NCBI GenBank assembly: GCA_964402715.1
Contig: CAYODJ010000021.1
Coordinates: forward strand, 1-40,136
Reading direction: 5' to 3'
Origin: CALXOD01 sp964402715
Lineage (GTDB): Bacteria; Verrucomicrobiota; Lentisphaeria; Victivallales; Victivallaceae
DNA length: 40,136 bases
Part shown: positions 1 through 7,888 of the stretch, piece by piece
How the letters are laid out: the number at the start of each line of letters is the position of its first letter
Numbering within the stretch: position 1 is the first letter of the stretch
Position numbers and translations under genes: made by a program
The notes under the pieces: generated by a model
Told to the model about the DNA's origin: nothing
What the model saw: the letters and a program-made list of their open reading frames with translations, nothing else
Database searches by the model: none

Positions 1-54
1 CCCCCGCCCACGGCTCCCGTACTTTCATTTTTTCATACTATTTTTGACACTACC
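1..54. repeat. Left copy of a 54-bp terminal inverted repeat
   Basis: These 54 bases are the exact reverse complement of the last 54 bases of the window (40083-40136); identity stops at position 55. Read outward from the unique sequence, both copies begin GGTAGTGTCAAAAATAG, pass through an A-rich stretch and end in a G-run. The simplest reading is that both ends run into the same end of one dispersed repeat, such as an insertion sequence, and the sequence was cut there. No transposase or target duplication is visible, so the element cannot be named. Confidence 0.9.
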
Positions 55-206
55 TTCCCGGCCGCCCTCGGCGACGCCGAGGGGTGCATGCCGCCCGTTG
101 TCGTTCACTCCGGACGCGTTTAAAACGCAGCATCTGTGCGGAATTTGCATGCGCCGGGAATCGACGCGGTTGTTTTTTCCGGGAAGAAAAGTATTGTAAG
201 GCTGCG

Positions 207-283
207 CGGGGTGTAGCGCAGCGGCTTAGCGCGTCTGCTTTGGGAGCAGAAAGTCGAGGGTTCGATTCCCTCCACCCCGACCA
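207..283 (+). tRNA. tRNA-Pro (anticodon TGG), CCA encoded
   Basis: A full cloverleaf can be folded by eye. The acceptor stem CGGGGTG (207-213) pairs with CACCCCG (273-279). The D-stem begins GCGC at 216. The anticodon stem TCTGC (234-238) pairs with GCAGA (246-250) around a 7-nt loop with anticodon TGG at 241-243 and G at position 37. The T-stem GAGGG (256-260) pairs with CCCTC (268-272) around TTCGATT. The discriminator A is at 280 and CCA is encoded at 281-283. The C1-G72 pair is typical of bacterial tRNA-Pro. No integrase lies next to it, so there is no sign that it serves as an attachment site. Confidence 0.97.
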
Positions 284-552
284 TATTCAATTTACTGCGG
301 CACAGCGACTTGCGAAAACCCGTAAAAATCCCGTTTCGGCCTGTCATGGCGCCGTTTTGGCGCCGATTTCATAAAAATACGTCACACGATGCTGCGGGAC
401 GGCATCCGTCTATGTCCGCATGGGAGCGTCTTAAGAACATACTGTTGCCATGGCAATATTCCAAGCAATCGGAGAAGTAAGCCCGATGCGGCGGTGAAAC
501 GATCGTCCGTGCGGCCTGTCGGACGGAGTGCGGCAGACGGAAGGATGAAGCG
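284..552. other. Intergenic, no gene seen; one short palindrome
   Basis: I see no convincing reading frame between the tRNA and the small membrane gene. The one noticeable element is a perfect 12-bp palindrome, TTGCCATGGCAA, at 445-456, about 95 bp before the next start codon; it could be an operator. No convincing promoter pair was found. Confidence 0.3.
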
Positions 553-744
553 ATGACAGTGATTCTGAAACTGATTCTGGTTCTGGCGGTCGGCTGCGCA
601 TGTATACTGGTCATGTCCGGCGTCAAGGTCAAACACTGGCCATTGGCGCTGCTGGCTGCCGCCGTCTCCGTTGCCGCCCACTTTCTGATAGTCTGGATCG
701 GCGGCGATCTGCTCGTATCGCTTATTATCTGGATATTCAGCTGA
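553..744 (+). CDS. Small hydrophobic membrane protein, 63 aa, function unknown
   Basis: The predicted product is short and almost entirely hydrophobic. One membrane segment covers about residues 3-20 and a second about residues 29-60, possibly split in two. A short basic stretch (KVKHW, about 25-29) lies between them. I recognise no family. The case for a real gene is the ATG at 553 preceded by GGAAGGA at 539-545 with a 7-nt spacer, plus a composition typical of small membrane proteins rather than of a random high-GC frame. It stands alone between tRNA-Pro and the convergent prepilin-like gene, so context gives no function. Confidence 0.5.
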   Translation: MTVILKLILVLAVGCACILVMSGVKVKHWPLALLAAAVSVAAHFLIVWIGGDLLVSLIIWIFS

Positions 745-906
745 CGAGGACAGATCTCCCCCGAGGATGCATGTCTCGGCGGATCGGGCCGCAGTTCTGT
801 TCTTTCGCTCACGCCTTGCCGGCGATCTCCTACCGCTGCACCTGCTCCTGAAAAATATATTCCACTGTCGCCACGCATGTCCGGCAGAGTCCGGGAATCA
901 CGGCAC

Positions 907-941
907 GAAAACACCCCGCACGCGGGCTTGCACGCGCGGGG
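907..941 (-). terminator. Probable intrinsic terminator of the prepilin-like gene
   Basis: On the minus strand, about 30 bp after the stop codon, an imperfect GC-rich hairpin (914-941; outer stem of six G-C pairs, one mismatch, then two more pairs) is followed by TGTTTTC. The T-tract is short, so efficiency is uncertain. Confidence 0.5.
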
Positions 942-969
942 CGCGGCGGGGAGGATGCGCTCCTGCCCT

Positions 970-1761
970 CTACTTGATCGCGGCGAAGTAGTAGGTGCGG
1001 TCGTCCGCTTTCACCTGATTGCGCTTCTTGCCGAGGAACAGCTTGACGTTGTCCATGGCCGAGGCGTGCCCGTCCGCCCATGCGATTCCCATGGCCTTGT
1101 AGTCGTCGTGCCGGCCGTCCACCCAGCTCTGATCGGTGCTGTAGACCATGACCGTCTGGGTGGCGCCGGTGGACTTGTGGTCGGAGCTTTCCCCCACGGT
1201 CAGCGTTTCCGACGGCTGCTTGAGCCGCGACATCTTGCACGCGAAGACCGACGACGCGCCCGCGTAGCCGATGTGAGGTATCGGATCGCTTTCCACGCCG
1301 TTTCCGTAATTCCATCCGTAGCCGCCGCCGCAATGAGCGGCGCTTCCTGTTTCAGGAACGAGACTGCTCCGCAGAGCCTCGTTGGTCATGCCGTTCGCCC
1401 TCCACGACGGGCAGGCGAAGACACCGGTCGACAAAGTCTTTCTCAGCGTCTGATCGTTGTTGTGCGCGGTCAGATCCTTGCCGGCGTAGGGCATCAGCTG
1501 CACTTTCCAGCTGGCGGCTCCGACGGACCATTTGCACTTCAGACCGGCGATCGGAAAATAGTCGTCGTTGTTGTTGCCGTACATCACGACCCCCGCCGCC
1601 AGCTGCTTTAGGTTGGAGATGCAGTTGCTCTTCTGCGCCGCTGCGCGCGCCTTGGACAGCGCCGGCAGCAGCATCCCGGCGAGGATCGCGATGATGGCGA
1701 TCACCACCAGAAGCTCGATCAGCGTGAAACCGTTTCTTCCCGTCGTCTTCATCATCTTCAC
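970..1761 (-). CDS. Prepilin-like protein with type IV pilin / T2SS N-terminal methylation motif
   Basis: The 263-residue product has the class III signal found in pseudopilins: a short basic leader, then G11-F12 with Glu at +5 (GFTLIELLVV) and a long hydrophobic helix to about residue 35. Prepilin peptidase should cut after G11 and methylate F12. The remainder is a globular domain with scattered cysteines ending in a W-A-D-G-H motif, which resembles the H-X9-DG proteins found in many copies in Lentisphaerota and Planctomycetota. The GTG at 1761 is chosen as start because GGAAAGGA ends 7 nt upstream; the in-frame ATGs that follow are too far from it. It is monocistronic, with its own promoter (1907-1955) and terminator. 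Such proteins are usually inferred to be surface or secretion-system components; the exact role is unknown. Confidence 0.9.
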   Translation of the reverse strand: MKMMKTTGRNGFTLIELLVVIAIIAILAGMLLPALSKARAAAQKSNCISNLKQLAAGVVMYGNNNDDYFPIAGLKCKWSVGAASWKVQLMPYAGKDLTAHNNDQTLRKTLSTGVFACPSWRANGMTNEALRSSLVPETGSAAHCGGGYGWNYGNGVESDPIPHIGYAGASSVFACKMSRLKQPSETLTVGESSDHKSTGATQTVMVYSTDQSWVDGRHDDYKAMGIAWADGHASAMDNVKLFLGKKRNQVKADDRTYYFAAIK

Positions 1762-1864
1762 ATGCCGTTCCTTTCCGTAGAAACATTATCGTCACTCCAC
1801 GCCGGGGAGCATGCGTACCCGCGCCCCGGATGAGACAGCAGATCCGAAATCATCCGCCGGGGAC

Positions 1865-1892
1865 CAGGGACGGATCTCGAGCCGGATCCCTG
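1865..1892 (-). other. Hairpin near the 5' end of the prepilin-like mRNA
   Basis: CAGGGA (1865-1870) pairs with TCCCTG (1887-1892), with extra pairing inside. It lies just downstream of the expected transcription start near 1900, so the roughly 140-nt leader would begin with a stable stem. This could protect the mRNA; regulation is not shown. Confidence 0.4.
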
Positions 1893-1906
1893 CCCCCGCG
1901 ATGTCA

Positions 1907-1955
1907 ATTGTAGCGGAAAGTTAAGGCGGTATCAACGCCATTTTTTTTTTTTTTT
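1907..1955 (-). promoter_or_regulatory. Strong sigma70-type promoter with A-tract upstream element
   Basis: On the minus strand, TTGATA (1930-1935) and TACAAT (1907-1912) are separated by exactly 17 bp. Directly upstream is a run of 15 A (T on the plus strand, 1941-1955), placed where an UP element would contact the RNA polymerase alpha subunits. It points at the prepilin-like gene and predicts a start near 1900 and a leader of about 140 nt. This is the best promoter in the window. Confidence 0.85.
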
Positions 1956-2343
1956 GAAAATTGCCTGAATTATCATGAATCATCGCGGTGAGGACAGAAA
2001 CGGAAAGATGAGCGGTTCTTCTCCCGGCGGAACGGCCGGACCGGTTCCGGCGCGATGCAGGCAGTCACGCGGGACGGACATGAAACTGTCTGAACGCGGG
2101 GAGAGCGTCCGGCGACGCCGCGGAAAGACAGCCCGCGCGGCCGGCGCGGAAACACGGCGCCGAAGCGGGCATTCAGCCGGGATTCGCTCCGGCGTGACGG
2201 ATACGCGCCGGAAGAAAGAATCTGGCAAATGGCGGTTTCAAAAAATCAGAGAAGCAGGATCGGGACGACAGAAGCGAACGGTAGGTTCTTCAATCTACGG
2301 GACGGCGGCGCTTTTCAATGAAGTCCTGCGGAGCTCCGCGTGA
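1956..2343. other. Intergenic, nothing recognised
   Basis: About 390 bp upstream of the prepilin promoter and beyond the end of the creatininase-GNAT gene. Open frames here are arginine- and glycine-rich, as expected for chance frames in GC-rich DNA, and none has a convincing ribosome-binding site. No RNA or repeat was seen. Confidence 0.4.
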
Positions 2344-2390
2344 TAAAAATCGTTCCGCGCGCGGCGAACCGATCCGCCGATTCACGGCGG
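2344..2390 (-). terminator. Possible terminator of the creatininase-GNAT gene
   Basis: Reading the minus strand after the stop codon there is first a perfect hairpin with 6-bp arms and a 5-nt loop (2374-2390). A weaker hairpin with a bulge follows (2352-2369), then GATTTTTATC (T run at 2345-2349). The second hairpin plus T run fits a Rho-independent terminator, but its stem is imperfect. Confidence 0.4.
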
Positions 2391-2397
2391 GAACGGC

Positions 2398-3972
2398 TCA
2401 TCCGAACTCCGGCCCGGCGATTGCGAACGTCTTCCGGAGATCCTCCTCGCCGTCCCCGTTGATTCCCATGCGGGTGAAGTCCCGCTGCGCACGGAATCCG
2501 TGTTCTGCCAGCTTCTCCAGGAAATCCGTCTGGCATTCCGGAACGTCAATCACCAGCGGCGTCCCGCCGGCTCCCGCCGCGTCCACCAGACGGAGAGCGG
2601 CTTCCGGAGCGGGCGCGAACACCGGCCCTATCTGACGGAACCTCCGCCCCGGTCTTGACAGCAGAAAAGCTCCGTCTCCGTCGGTGAGAGCGGGAGAGGC
2701 GGATTGATGCAGGTGGCGCATCAGATCACTCCGATCGGCATGAAACGACTCCCTGTCCGCGGCGACAAGCTGAAGCAGATCTTCCGAGGTCATCGGCCGT
2801 ATTCCCCCTTGCCGCCGCCCGGTGTCGCCGCTGTGCCTGACCAGTCGGACGATGCGCGTCTCGCACCGGAATCCGAGCTTCTGATACACCGGGATCCCCG
2901 CCGGAGTCGCATCCAGCTTGCAGATCCGCGTCTTGCCGTGACGAGCCATCAGTTCGGACAGCAGCCGGCCGGCCAGCCGGTTGCCGCGCCAGTCCGGAGC
3001 GACGATCACCATGCCGATCCACGCGGCTCCGTCGGGATACGGAAGCAGCACGGCGCTGGCGACGACCTTCCCGCGGTGAGCGAACCCCAGAGACGTCACG
3101 GGGGCGTGCTCCATCAGGAAACTCCAATCCGTCTCGGTCTGATTCCAGCCGGCGGCGCCGCTGAGATTCAGCAGATCCGGCATGTCCGCCGGCAGCAGTT
3201 CGCGCATGGCGACGCCGCCGGCGCCGCCGTAACGCGGCTGTCTCCGCAGTCTGGCGATGCGGTCTTCCAGATAGGATATGAGATTGCGGTCAATCTCCCT
3301 CATGATTTTCTCGCCCTTCTCCCGCGTGGCGGCGTCCGGGATGCCCAGATATCCGTCTGGATTCAACACCGTCATTCCGAACATGTTGAGATCCTGACGT
3401 CTCCACGGGTACGATCCGCCGTCGGTCTGCGCGGACCGCCTCTCCGGCAGAGGCGAAATCAGCTTCTCTCCCAGCGCCAGATAGAGCGATGTCTCTATTT
3501 CTCCGGCGTGGATGTCCATGATATGCCTCTCCGTGCATTCCATGTCGTGAAAGTCGTAGAACTCCGTGGGGAAGACGGGGATGAGTTTAATTCCGCAGTC
3601 GCGGCGGTTGATGTCGCGGCAGATCGGATTCAGCGCGAAATTTCCTCCGTGTCCGCTGACCACGATGAGAAAGTGAAAGTTCTGCGTCTCGGCCTCGTCC
3701 GCGATGTCACGGATGACGCGCATCAGCGTGTCGGGCCTCAGGGAAAAGCTTCCCCTGCTTCCGCTGTGCTCCAGACTGTTCGCGATCGGCAACGCCGGAA
3801 GCAGTGCGGCGTTGAAATGACGTGCCAGAACCTCGGCGGTGCGAACGGCGTGCAGAATGTCCGTCTTCAGCGGCAGATGCAGACCGTGCTGCTCGAAGGC
3901 TCCGACGGGAAGAATCAGGATGTCACCGGCGTGACGCTCCCACGCGGCGTAATTGTCACTTCCGTCGATCAT
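2398..3972 (-). CDS. Creatininase-family amidohydrolase fused to a two-domain GNAT acetyltransferase
   Basis: This is a fusion of about 524 residues. Residues 1-245 form a creatininase-type metal amidohydrolase: EQHGLHLPLKTD carries the first Glu, His and Asp ligands, followed by GHGGN and then HAGEIETS. From about residue 250 a GNAT domain begins, with the acetyl-CoA loop motif APDWRGNRLAGRLL and the typical PVYQKLGF. The last 130 residues resemble the second domain of YitH-type acetyltransferases. Substrates are unknown; creatininase relatives open cyclic amides or cleave formamides, so coupled hydrolysis and N-acetylation is only inferred. The ATG at 3972 is preferred over an in-frame TTG at 3981 because AGGAG lies about 10 nt before the ATG but only 2-3 nt before the TTG. 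A promoter lies at 4088-4115. Confidence 0.85.
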   Translation of the reverse strand: MIDGSDNYAAWERHAGDILILPVGAFEQHGLHLPLKTDILHAVRTAEVLARHFNAALLPALPIANSLEHSGSRGSFSLRPDTLMRVIRDIADEAETQNFHFLIVVSGHGGNFALNPICRDINRRDCGIKLIPVFPTEFYDFHDMECTERHIMDIHAGEIETSLYLALGEKLISPLPERRSAQTDGGSYPWRRQDLNMFGMTVLNPDGYLGIPDAATREKGEKIMREIDRNLISYLEDRIARLRRQPRYGGAGGVAMRELLPADMPDLLNLSGAAGWNQTETDWSFLMEHAPVTSLGFAHRGKVVASAVLLPYPDGAAWIGMVIVAPDWRGNRLAGRLLSELMARHGKTRICKLDATPAGIPVYQKLGFRCETRIVRLVRHSGDTGRRQGGIRPMTSEDLLQLVAADRESFHADRSDLMRHLHQSASPALTDGDGAFLLSRPGRRFRQIGPVFAPAPEAALRLVDAAGAGGTPLVIDVPECQTDFLEKLAEHGFRAQRDFTRMGINGDGEEDLRKTFAIAGPEFG

Positions 3973-4087
3973 GCTTTGCAATCTCCTGCATTCAAATGAA
4001 CAGGTGCGTCCGCACGAACGCCGAGGCGCGGATCACGCGGCGGGACGGCGCGCCGGCGGACGGGAAACCGCAGCCGCCGCCGCCAAT

Positions 4088-4115
4088 ACAATACCCCGAC
4101 TCCGATTAAATGCAA
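4088..4115 (-). promoter_or_regulatory. Sigma70-type promoter for the creatininase-GNAT gene
   Basis: TTGCAT (4110-4115) and TATTGT (4088-4093) on the minus strand are 16 bp apart. Transcription would start near 4081, giving a leader of about 110 nt. It also shows that this gene need not depend on read-through from clpB. Confidence 0.55.
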
Positions 4116-4175
4116 GCCTGCGGCGGCCCGCCGGCGGGGAGCCGGAAATCAGGATCGCCGGGACTCACGCCGCGC

Positions 4176-6761
4176 TCAGTCGTTGCTGCCCGCGCACTCG
4201 AAATGAAGGGCGCCGCCGGCAAGCCCGACTTTCAGAGTCATTCCCTCGAGCAGTTTGTCCTCGAGGATCAGACGCGACACCGGCGTCTCCAGAAGCCGTA
4301 TTATCGCCCTCTTCAGCGGCCGCGCTCCGAACGCGGGGTCATAACCGTCCTCCGCGACGAATTCCTTGGCCTGATCCGTGATCTCGAACCCGATGTTCCG
4401 GCTGCGGAGTCTCGCGGCGAGACGCTGCAGCTGAATGTCCACAATCTCGACCATGTGCCTCTTGTCCAGCTCATGGAAGATCAGCGTTTCGTCGATCCGG
4501 TTCAGAAATTCCGGTCTGAAATGACGCTGCAGCTCCGCGAACAGCTGCTCCCGCAGGGAATCGGCGTCGCCGTTGTGCGCCAGAATCATGTCGCTGCCGA
4601 GATTGCTGGTCATGATGATGATCGTGTTCTTGAACGACACGGCGCGCCCCTGGGAATCGGTGACGAGCCCGTCCTCGAGAATCTGCAGCAGGATGTTGAA
4701 CACGTCCGGATGCGCTTTCTCAATCTCGTCGAACAGCACCACCGAGTAAGGATGCCGTCTCACCGCCTCGGTCAGCTGGCCTCCCTCCTCGTAACCGACG
4801 TAGCCGGGAGGTGCGCCGACCAGCCGTGAAACGCTGAACTTCTCCATGTATTCCGACATGTCGATCCTGACCATGGCTCTCTCGTCGTCGAACAGATCCT
4901 CGGCCAGGGCGCGCGCCAGTTCGGTTTTCCCGACTCCGGTCGGACCCAGGAAGATGAACGACGCGATGGGCCGCTTGGGATCCTGCATCCCGGCTCTGGC
5001 TCTCAGCACGGCGTCCGCCACCGCCGTCACCGCGTCGTCCTGTCCGACCACGCGCTTATGCAGCGTGTCCCTGAGCGCCAGCAGCTTCTGCTTCTCGCTC
5101 TGAACCATCTTGCTGACCGGAATGTGCGTCCACCGGCTGACTATGGCGGCGATGTCCTCGTCGTCGACGTCCTCCTTGAGCATGCGCTTGCCGGAGTCAG
5201 CGCGGATGGCGTCCTCCGCTTCGCGGATCTGCTTCTCGATGCCGGGGATCACGCCGTGGCGCAGTTTCGCCGCGTCCTCCAGCCGGTATTCGCGCTCGGC
5301 CTTCTCCAGTCTGGTGCGCGCCGTGTCGAGCGACTCCCGCAGAGTGCGCAGATCGGCTATCGCCTTCTTCTCGTTCTCCCAGCGGGCCCGCAGTTCGTTC
5401 CCCTCGCTCTTGAGTTCGGCCGCCTCGGCCTCCAGCGCCTGGCGTCTCTTCACCGACTCCGGATCTTTCTCCTTCTTCAGACCGGCGATCTCTATCTCCA
5501 GCTGCATGACGCGTCTCTCGTTCTCGTCCAGTTCCTCGGGAGAACTGTCGATTTCGGTGCGCAGCGCGGCGGCCGCCTCGTCCACCAGGTCGATCGCCTT
5601 GTCCGGCAGAAAACGATCGGCGATGTACTTGTCGGAAAGCACCGCCGCGGCGACCAGCGCGCTGTCCCGCAGCTTCACGCCGTGATGGATCTCGTACCTT
5701 TCCTTCAGACCGCGCAGGATGGAGATCGTGTCCTCGACGGACGGCGGATTCACCATGACCGTCTGGAAACGGCGCTCCAGCGCGGCGTCCTTCTCGATGT
5801 ACTTGCGGTACTCGTCCAGAGTGGTGGCGCCGATGCAGTGCAGCTCACCCCTCGCCAGCATCGGCTTGAGCAGATTCCCGGCATCCATCGCGCCCTCGCC
5901 GGCGCCGGCGCCGACGACGGTGTGCAGTTCGTCGATGAACAGAATCACTTTCCCAGACGACTCGGTGACCTCCTTCAGCACGGCCTTCAGCCGCTCCTCG
6001 AATTCGCCGCGGTATTTCGCCCCCGCGATCAACGCCCCCATGTCCAGGGCGACAAGCTGTCTCTCCTTCAGGTTCTCCGGCACATCCCCGCGGACTATCC
6101 GGCGCGCCAGCCCCTCGACGATGGCGGTCTTCCCCACGCCGGGTTCGCCGATGAGCACCGGATTGTTCTTGGTGCGCCGCGACAGAATCTGAATCACCCG
6201 CCGGATCTCCTCGTCTCTTCCTATGACCGGGTCAATTTTGTCCTGCATGGCCAGCCGCGTCAGATCGCGGGCGTATTTGTTCAGCGCGTCGAAAGTGCCT
6301 TCCGGATCTGCGGATGTGACGCGCTGATTGCCTCGGATCTGCTTGAGCGCGTCCAGAATCCTCTCCGACGTGATTCCGGCCGATCCCAGCAGCGAAGCGC
6401 ACCGCCCGCCGTCGGCGGCGAGGCCCAGAAACAGATGCTCCACGCTCACAAATTCGTCGCCCATGCTTTTCGCCTGCGTGGACGCTCCGGCCAGCAGCTG
6501 CCTGAACTCGCCGGAGGCGTACACCTCCGTCTGTCCGGACACTTTCGGCAGCTTCCTCAGGATCTCGTCGACCTTCGCGGCGAACAGTTTCCGGCTCACT
6601 CCCAGCCGCTCCAGCAGCAGCGCGGCCAGCCCGTCGTCCGGTTTCAGCATCGCCCAGAGGACATGGACGTTCAGAATCTCCGCATTTCCGTGCTCGCCGG
6701 CCGCCGTGTAGGCGGCGTTCAGAACCTCCTTGGCGCGATTTGTAAATTTCTCCATATCCAT
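4176..6761 (-). CDS. clpB: ATP-dependent chaperone ClpB (disaggregase)
   Basis: ClpB forms cytoplasmic hexamers that pull polypeptides out of aggregates together with DnaK. The 861-residue product has the normal length and order: Clp N-domain (1-145), first AAA+ module with Walker A GEPGVGKT (205-212) and Walker B ILFIDELHT, a Glu/Lys/Arg-rich coiled-coil middle domain (about 400-520), and second AAA+ module with GPTGVGKT (606-613), VLFDEIEKAHPD and TSNLGS. The open frame extends 32 codons further upstream, but the family start (MDMEKFTNRAKEVL) corresponds to the ATG at 6761, preceded by GGGGGAGAG. It follows the hsp20 pair on the same strand, separated by a terminator. I could not find its promoter. 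No CIRCE element is present; a short inverted repeat lies just upstream of the ribosome-binding site. Confidence 0.98.
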   Translation of the reverse strand: MDMEKFTNRAKEVLNAAYTAAGEHGNAEILNVHVLWAMLKPDDGLAALLLERLGVSRKLFAAKVDEILRKLPKVSGQTEVYASGEFRQLLAGASTQAKSMGDEFVSVEHLFLGLAADGGRCASLLGSAGITSERILDALKQIRGNQRVTSADPEGTFDALNKYARDLTRLAMQDKIDPVIGRDEEIRRVIQILSRRTKNNPVLIGEPGVGKTAIVEGLARRIVRGDVPENLKERQLVALDMGALIAGAKYRGEFEERLKAVLKEVTESSGKVILFIDELHTVVGAGAGEGAMDAGNLLKPMLARGELHCIGATTLDEYRKYIEKDAALERRFQTVMVNPPSVEDTISILRGLKERYEIHHGVKLRDSALVAAAVLSDKYIADRFLPDKAIDLVDEAAAALRTEIDSSPEELDENERRVMQLEIEIAGLKKEKDPESVKRRQALEAEAAELKSEGNELRARWENEKKAIADLRTLRESLDTARTRLEKAEREYRLEDAAKLRHGVIPGIEKQIREAEDAIRADSGKRMLKEDVDDEDIAAIVSRWTHIPVSKMVQSEKQKLLALRDTLHKRVVGQDDAVTAVADAVLRARAGMQDPKRPIASFIFLGPTGVGKTELARALAEDLFDDERAMVRIDMSEYMEKFSVSRLVGAPPGYVGYEEGGQLTEAVRRHPYSVVLFDEIEKAHPDVFNILLQILEDGLVTDSQGRAVSFKNTIIIMTSNLGSDMILAHNGDADSLREQLFAELQRHFRPEFLNRIDETLIFHELDKRHMVEIVDIQLQRLAARLRSRNIGFEITDQAKEFVAEDGYDPAFGARPLKRAIIRLLETPVSRLILEDKLLEGMTLKVGLAGGALHFECAGSND

Positions 6762-6780
6762 GATACACTCTCCCCCGATA

Positions 6781-6795
6781 CTGCGACATCCGCAG
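6781..6795. promoter_or_regulatory. Short inverted repeat in the clpB leader, possible operator
   Basis: CTGCG-ACATC-CGCAG is a perfect 5+5+5 inverted repeat about 20 bp upstream of the clpB start. It could be a repressor site or a small hairpin next to the ribosome-binding site. Arms this short also occur by chance in GC-rich DNA. Confidence 0.25.
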
Positions 6796-6875
6796 TTTCC
6801 ACATATGACGACGCCCCGCGCCGCGCGGCGGACCGTTCCGAGTCCCGCCTCCCCCACGCCGCCCGCGCGTCAGAA

Positions 6876-6928
6876 AAAACCGCATCCCGCTCAATCCTCT
6901 TCACGACGGAGCGACGGGACGCGGTTTT
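6876..6928 (-). terminator. Intrinsic terminator after the hsp20 pair
   Basis: On the minus strand, about 40 bp after the stop of the downstream hsp20 gene, the arms at 6915-6928 and 6876-6889 pair over 14 positions with one G-U wobble. The loop is 25 nt. The 3' arm runs into six T (GCGGTTTTTTC). This separates the hsp20 transcript from clpB. Confidence 0.75.
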
Positions 6929-6966
6929 CCGGGAACCTCTTCATTCCCCTGTCGGGAACCTGCTAA

Positions 6967-7329
6967 TCAAACGGTCTCCACTTTCACCTTGTGCACCTTC
7001 GCCGACTCGGCCTTGGGCAGCGACAGATCCAGAACCCCGGATTTGAAGTTCGCGGATATCCCGCCGCTATCGATGTCGTCCGACAGCTGGAACGAACGTT
7101 TGTAGCGGATCGCGCGTCCCCTCCACGCGAACGGAGTGTCGGCTCTGACCTCGAGCACGCGGTTGTGCACGTTGATGTCCACCTTGTCCGGCTCCACGCC
7201 GGGCATGTCGAGCAGAACACGCACCCCGTTCTCCTGCTCGATCACGTCGCAGGCGGGCGTGCGGAACACCGGTTCCGACGGAACAGGCTGCGCGACATCC
7301 ATCTTCTCATATCTTTCCTCGTTGCTCAT
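6967..7329 (-). CDS. Hsp20/alpha-crystallin small heat-shock protein (second of pair)
   Basis: A 120-residue ATP-independent holdase of the alpha-crystallin family. After a short N-terminal arm (1-20) the alpha-crystallin domain runs from about 22 to 112. It contains VLLDMPGVEPDKVDINV, where the first strands lie, and the conserved GVLDLSLPKAE near the end. The C-terminal tail is very short and has no obvious I-X-I motif, so it may assemble differently or work with its neighbour. AAAGGAG lies 10 nt before the ATG. Only 34 bp separate it from the upstream hsp20 gene, so they are co-transcribed and then terminated at 6876-6928. Confidence 0.93.
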   Translation of the reverse strand: MSNEERYEKMDVAQPVPSEPVFRTPACDVIEQENGVRVLLDMPGVEPDKVDINVHNRVLEVRADTPFAWRGRAIRYKRSFQLSDDIDSGGISANFKSGVLDLSLPKAESAKVHKVKVETV

Positions 7330-7363
7330 GATATCGGCTCCTTTCTGCTCTAAACCCGGTTTC

Positions 7364-7822
7364 TCACCTGTTCACCTGCACCTTGACCGTCTGCGGCGTC
7401 TGATTTTCCGTGCGCGGCAAGGTCACCGTCAACACGCCGTTGACGTATTTCGCGGCGACTTTCTCGGGCATGATCCGCCCCGGCACCTTGATGGTCTCCT
7501 CGACATGATCGGCCGAACGCTCCCTGTGAATGAACCGCTCCCCCTGCCGGAGTTCGATGTCCGGCTTGTCGCCTCGGACGGTCAGGAAGTCGCCGACCAC
7601 CTCGGCGTCGATGCGCTCCGGATCGAAGCCCGGCATGAGCACCTTCACCACGTACGCGTCCTTCTCCTCGTCGACGGTCATGCGCGGCAGAATGGCCTGG
7701 TGAAAATCACGGTTCCTGTCGCCGAAGAAGTCCAGCAGACTCATCACCTCCCGGGGGAAATCCAGTTCCATCCCGCCCCACCACGACTGCGGAACAAGTC
7801 CGTAACGATTGCTGTTTTTCAT
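7364..7822 (-). CDS. Hsp20/alpha-crystallin small heat-shock protein (first of pair)
   Basis: A 152-residue small heat-shock protein. The N-terminal arm (1-45) is aromatic, with two adjacent Trp and the run SLLDFFGD, as is usual for substrate-binding arms. The alpha-crystallin domain covers about 46-145, with VKVLMPGFDPERIDAEV and NGVLTVTLPRTE. A V-K-V-Q-V tail ends the protein. AGGAGG is placed 6 nt before the ATG. It is the first gene of a two-gene unit whose only good promoter is a sigma54-type element at 7889-7904. A long and short Hsp20 encoded together may form mixed oligomers; that is inference. Confidence 0.95.
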   Translation of the reverse strand: MKNSNRYGLVPQSWWGGMELDFPREVMSLLDFFGDRNRDFHQAILPRMTVDEEKDAYVVKVLMPGFDPERIDAEVVGDFLTVRGDKPDIELRQGERFIHRERSADHVEETIKVPGRIMPEKVAAKYVNGVLTVTLPRTENQTPQTVKVQVNR

Positions 7823-7888
7823 ATCGCGCCTCCTTGTCTGAGTTCAGGCCGTCGGTCCGATCCGTAACCCGGCCCGCGCCGTCATTGA

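Noticed and set aside
207..283. tRNA-Pro as the attachment site of an integrated element
   Set aside because: No integrase, no direct repeat of the tRNA 3' end elsewhere in the window, and the neighbouring genes are ordinary.
369..914. 181-codon minus-strand open frame over the small membrane gene
   Set aside because: Composition is that of a chance frame in GC-rich DNA; no family, no ribosome-binding site, and it spans the terminator of the next gene.
1925..1955. Plus-strand terminator formed by GGCG...CGCC and the 15-T run
   Set aside because: No gene lies upstream on the plus strand, the stem is only 4 bp, and the same bases form a strong minus-strand promoter.
6800..6875. ECF-type GGAAC...CGTC promoter before clpB
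   Set aside because: The two elements are about 21 bp apart, too far for the usual 16-18 bp.
5058..7046. 662-codon plus-strand open frame opposite clpB
   Set aside because: It is a shadow of the clpB coding strand, rich in Arg, Gln, Leu and His with no motifs.
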